Shown piece by piece: positions 5,404 through 6,802 of a DNA stretch of 6,802 nt (position 1 is its first letter; each line of letters opens with the position of its first letter). The stretch is from Elusimicrobia bacterium RIFCSPLOWO2_01_FULL_54_10 (lineage in GTDB: Bacteria > Elusimicrobiota > Elusimicrobia > 2-02-FULL-39-32), in the NCBI GenBank assembly GCA_001799975.1, contig MGUQ01000038.1:14048-20849 (forward strand). The letters run 5' to 3'. The translations under genes and the position numbers were made by a program. Under the pieces are notes generated by a model, which was not told where the DNA came from, did not search any database, and worked only from the letters and a program-made list of their open reading frames with translations.

Positions 5404-6802
5404 ACGCCTTAAAGAACGAAAAAAGTCCGTATCTTCTGCAGCATGCGGAAAACCCCGTGGATTGGCACCCGTGGGGAGAAGAGGCGTTTAAAAAAGCTCG
5501 CGACGAAAACAAGCCCATCCTCCTTTCCATAGGGTATTCCACCTGCCACTGGTGCCACGTGATGGAAGACGAATCTTTTTCCAACCCTGAAATTGCCAAA
5601 GTCATGAATGAAAATCTGGTCTCCATCAAAGTGGACCGTGAGGAGCGGCCCGACATCGACAAAATCTATATGACCGCGGTGCAAATGATGACCGGCCAGG
5701 GCGGCTGGCCATTGAATGTCTTTCTCACGCCGGATTTAAAACCTTTTTACGGCGGCACTTATTTCCCGCCGGAAAATCGCTGGGGGCGAGTGGGCTGGGC
5801 GGAACTGGTGGGCAAAGTGGGTCAAACCTGGCGGGATCCGCAAGAAAGCATAAAAATACGTACTTCTGCCGATGATATCACATCTCAAATTGGCTCGTTT
5901 ATGGCCGGCCGCGCTCAAGAGGGCGAACTCAAAGCGGCTTTGCTGCGGGAAGGTTTCAAGGCGCTGCAAGCGGACTATGATTCTGTGCTGGGCGGTTTTG
6001 GCGGGGCGCCTAAATTCCCCATGCCTGTCAACCACAATTTTCTTTTAAGTTACGGCACACCCGAAGCATTGGAGATGGTTCAGGCCACATTGCGGGCCAT
6101 GGCCCGCGGCGGAATTTATGACCAGCTCGGCGGCGGTTTTTCGCGTTACTCCACAGACGAAAAATGGCACGTGCCGCACTTTGAGAAGATGCTCTACGAC
6201 AACTCCCAGCTTGCCTCTGTTTATCTGGACGCCTATGTGGCCGGAGGCGACGAATTCCTGGCCAAAACCGCCCGCGAAACTCTGGACTATTGCTTGCGCG
6301 ATATGACCAGCCCCGAAGGGGCATTTTACTCCGCGGAAGACGCGGACAGCCCGGTTCCCGGCGGAGATCACAAATCCGAAGGCGCTTTTTATCTTTGGAC
6401 AAAAAAAGAAATTTTGGGTTTGCTCGGCTCTGAAAACGGAGAAATATTTTCTTATGTTTACGGCGTGCAGGACCACGGCAACGCCGAGTCTGATCCGCAG
6501 GGAGAATTTGCGGACAAAAACATCCTTTTCCTTGCGCGTTCCGTCGAGCAGGCCGCTGCCGAATTCAAAACCTCCGACGAAAGAGTCTCTGCCGCCCTTG
6601 AAAGCGGCAGAGCCATGCTCCTGCGGACCCGGAGCCAGCGCCCGCGGCCCCACCTGGACGACAAAATCCTCACGGGCTGGAACGGCCTCATGATTTCCGC
6701 CCTGGCGCGCGGCTGGCAGGTTCTTGCCGACCCCAAATATCTGGACGCCGCGCGCAAAGCCGCCCGGTTTTTGTCTGCCGAGCTTTTCGACGCCAAAACC
6801 GG
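5400..6802 (+). CDS. YyaL/SSP411-family thioredoxin-domain protein (5' part, cut by window end)
   Basis: An open frame of 467 codons runs off the window; family members are roughly 600-700 residues, so about the last third is missing. The N-terminal DUF255 thioredoxin-like domain opens with [17 protein letters not shown] and carries C49-H-W-C52-H ([16 protein letters not shown]), then [11 protein letters not shown] and [12 protein letters not shown]. The second part is the alpha/alpha-toroid domain related to N-acylglucosamine epimerase and glycosidase folds: [10 protein letters not shown] (198-207), [28 protein letters not shown] (H260), SAEDADS and [10 protein letters not shown] (from 420). 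No signal peptide, so cytoplasmic. The start is TTG at 5400, inside the ccdA stop; it gives the family's usual N-terminus. The biochemical function of the family is not settled, though the human homologue is SPATA20. Membership in a thiol-redox operon suggests that the CHWC centre is redox-active or linked to CcdA; this is inference. Confidence 0.93.
   Translation, partial: MNALKNEKSPYLLQHAENPVDWHPWGEEAFKKARDENKPILLSIGYSTCHWCHVMEDESFSNPEIAKVMNENLVSIKVDREERPDIDKIYMTAVQMMTGQGGWPLNVFLTPDLKPFYGGTYFPPENRWGRVGWAELVGKVGQTWRDPQESIKIRTSADDITSQIGSFMAGRAQEGELKAALLREGFKALQADYDSVLGGFGGAPKFPMPVNHNFLLSYGTPEALEMVQATLRAMARGGIYDQLGGGFSRYSTDEKWHVPHFEKMLYDNSQLASVYLDAYVAGGDEFLAKTARETLDYCLRDMTSPEGAFYSAEDADSPVPGGDHKSEGAFYLWTKKEILGLLGSENGEIFSYVYGVQDHGNAESDPQGEFADKNILFLARSVEQAAAEFKTSDERVSAALESGRAMLLRTRSQRPRPHLDDKILTGWNGLMISALARGWQVLADPKYLDAARKAARFLSAELFDAKT

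Noticed and set aside
5736..6796. Long antisense open frames opposite the yyaL-like gene
   Set aside because: The plus-strand frame is continuous with many conserved motifs; the opposite frames are low-complexity shadows of GC-rich codons.
1..6802. CRISPR array, tRNA, rRNA or riboswitch
   Set aside because: No regularly spaced repeats, cloverleaf or known aptamer pattern was seen on either strand by eye.

Overview
The window comes from a bacterial chromosome of moderate GC with Gram-negative-type envelope genes. The coding is dense, genes overlap, and TTG starts are frequent. No gene gives a secure taxonomic call. The ispF-cysS-rlmB order occurs in many phyla, and the DsbA-like/CcdA/YyaL set fits a deltaproteobacterial or uncultivated Gram-negative lineage such as Omnitrophota; this is a guess only.

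Left block (1-2135, + strand): the last codons of a gene resembling ispF, then cysS (cysteinyl-tRNA synthetase) and rlmB (SpoU-family 23S rRNA ribose methyltransferase). They are joined by short overlaps and two TTG starts, so this is one housekeeping operon for isoprenoid synthesis and translation.

Middle block (2136-3721, - strand): an accessory segment. Directly after the rlmB stop codon lies a complete 624-bp integron gene cassette (2136-2759) in antisense orientation. It has a recognisable attC site (2136-2216), one AT-rich gene for an unknown membrane protein of about five helices, and a cassette start TTAGGC (2754-2759) that complements the attC R'' box. No integrase gene and no second attC are visible. 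After 170 bp of hairpin-rich non-coding sequence comes a two-gene operon: a small 92-residue protein and a DUF6036-like nucleotidyltransferase overlapping by 13 bp. It is arranged like a toxin-antitoxin or related pair.

Right block (3805-6802, + strand): a thiol-redox operon. It encodes an exported DsbA/BdbD-like protein with a CPSC motif, the six-helix membrane electron carrier CcdA, and the first 467 residues of a YyaL/SSP411-family protein (thioredoxin-like DUF255 domain with CHWC, then an alpha/alpha-toroid domain), cut by the window end. A perfect TATAAT ends six bases before the first ATG, which suggests a leaderless transcript. The likely logic is that CcdA brings reducing power across the membrane to the exported thioredoxin-fold protein; the role of YyaL is unknown.

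Most notable is the solitary integron cassette with no integrase in view, inserted exactly beside a housekeeping stop codon.
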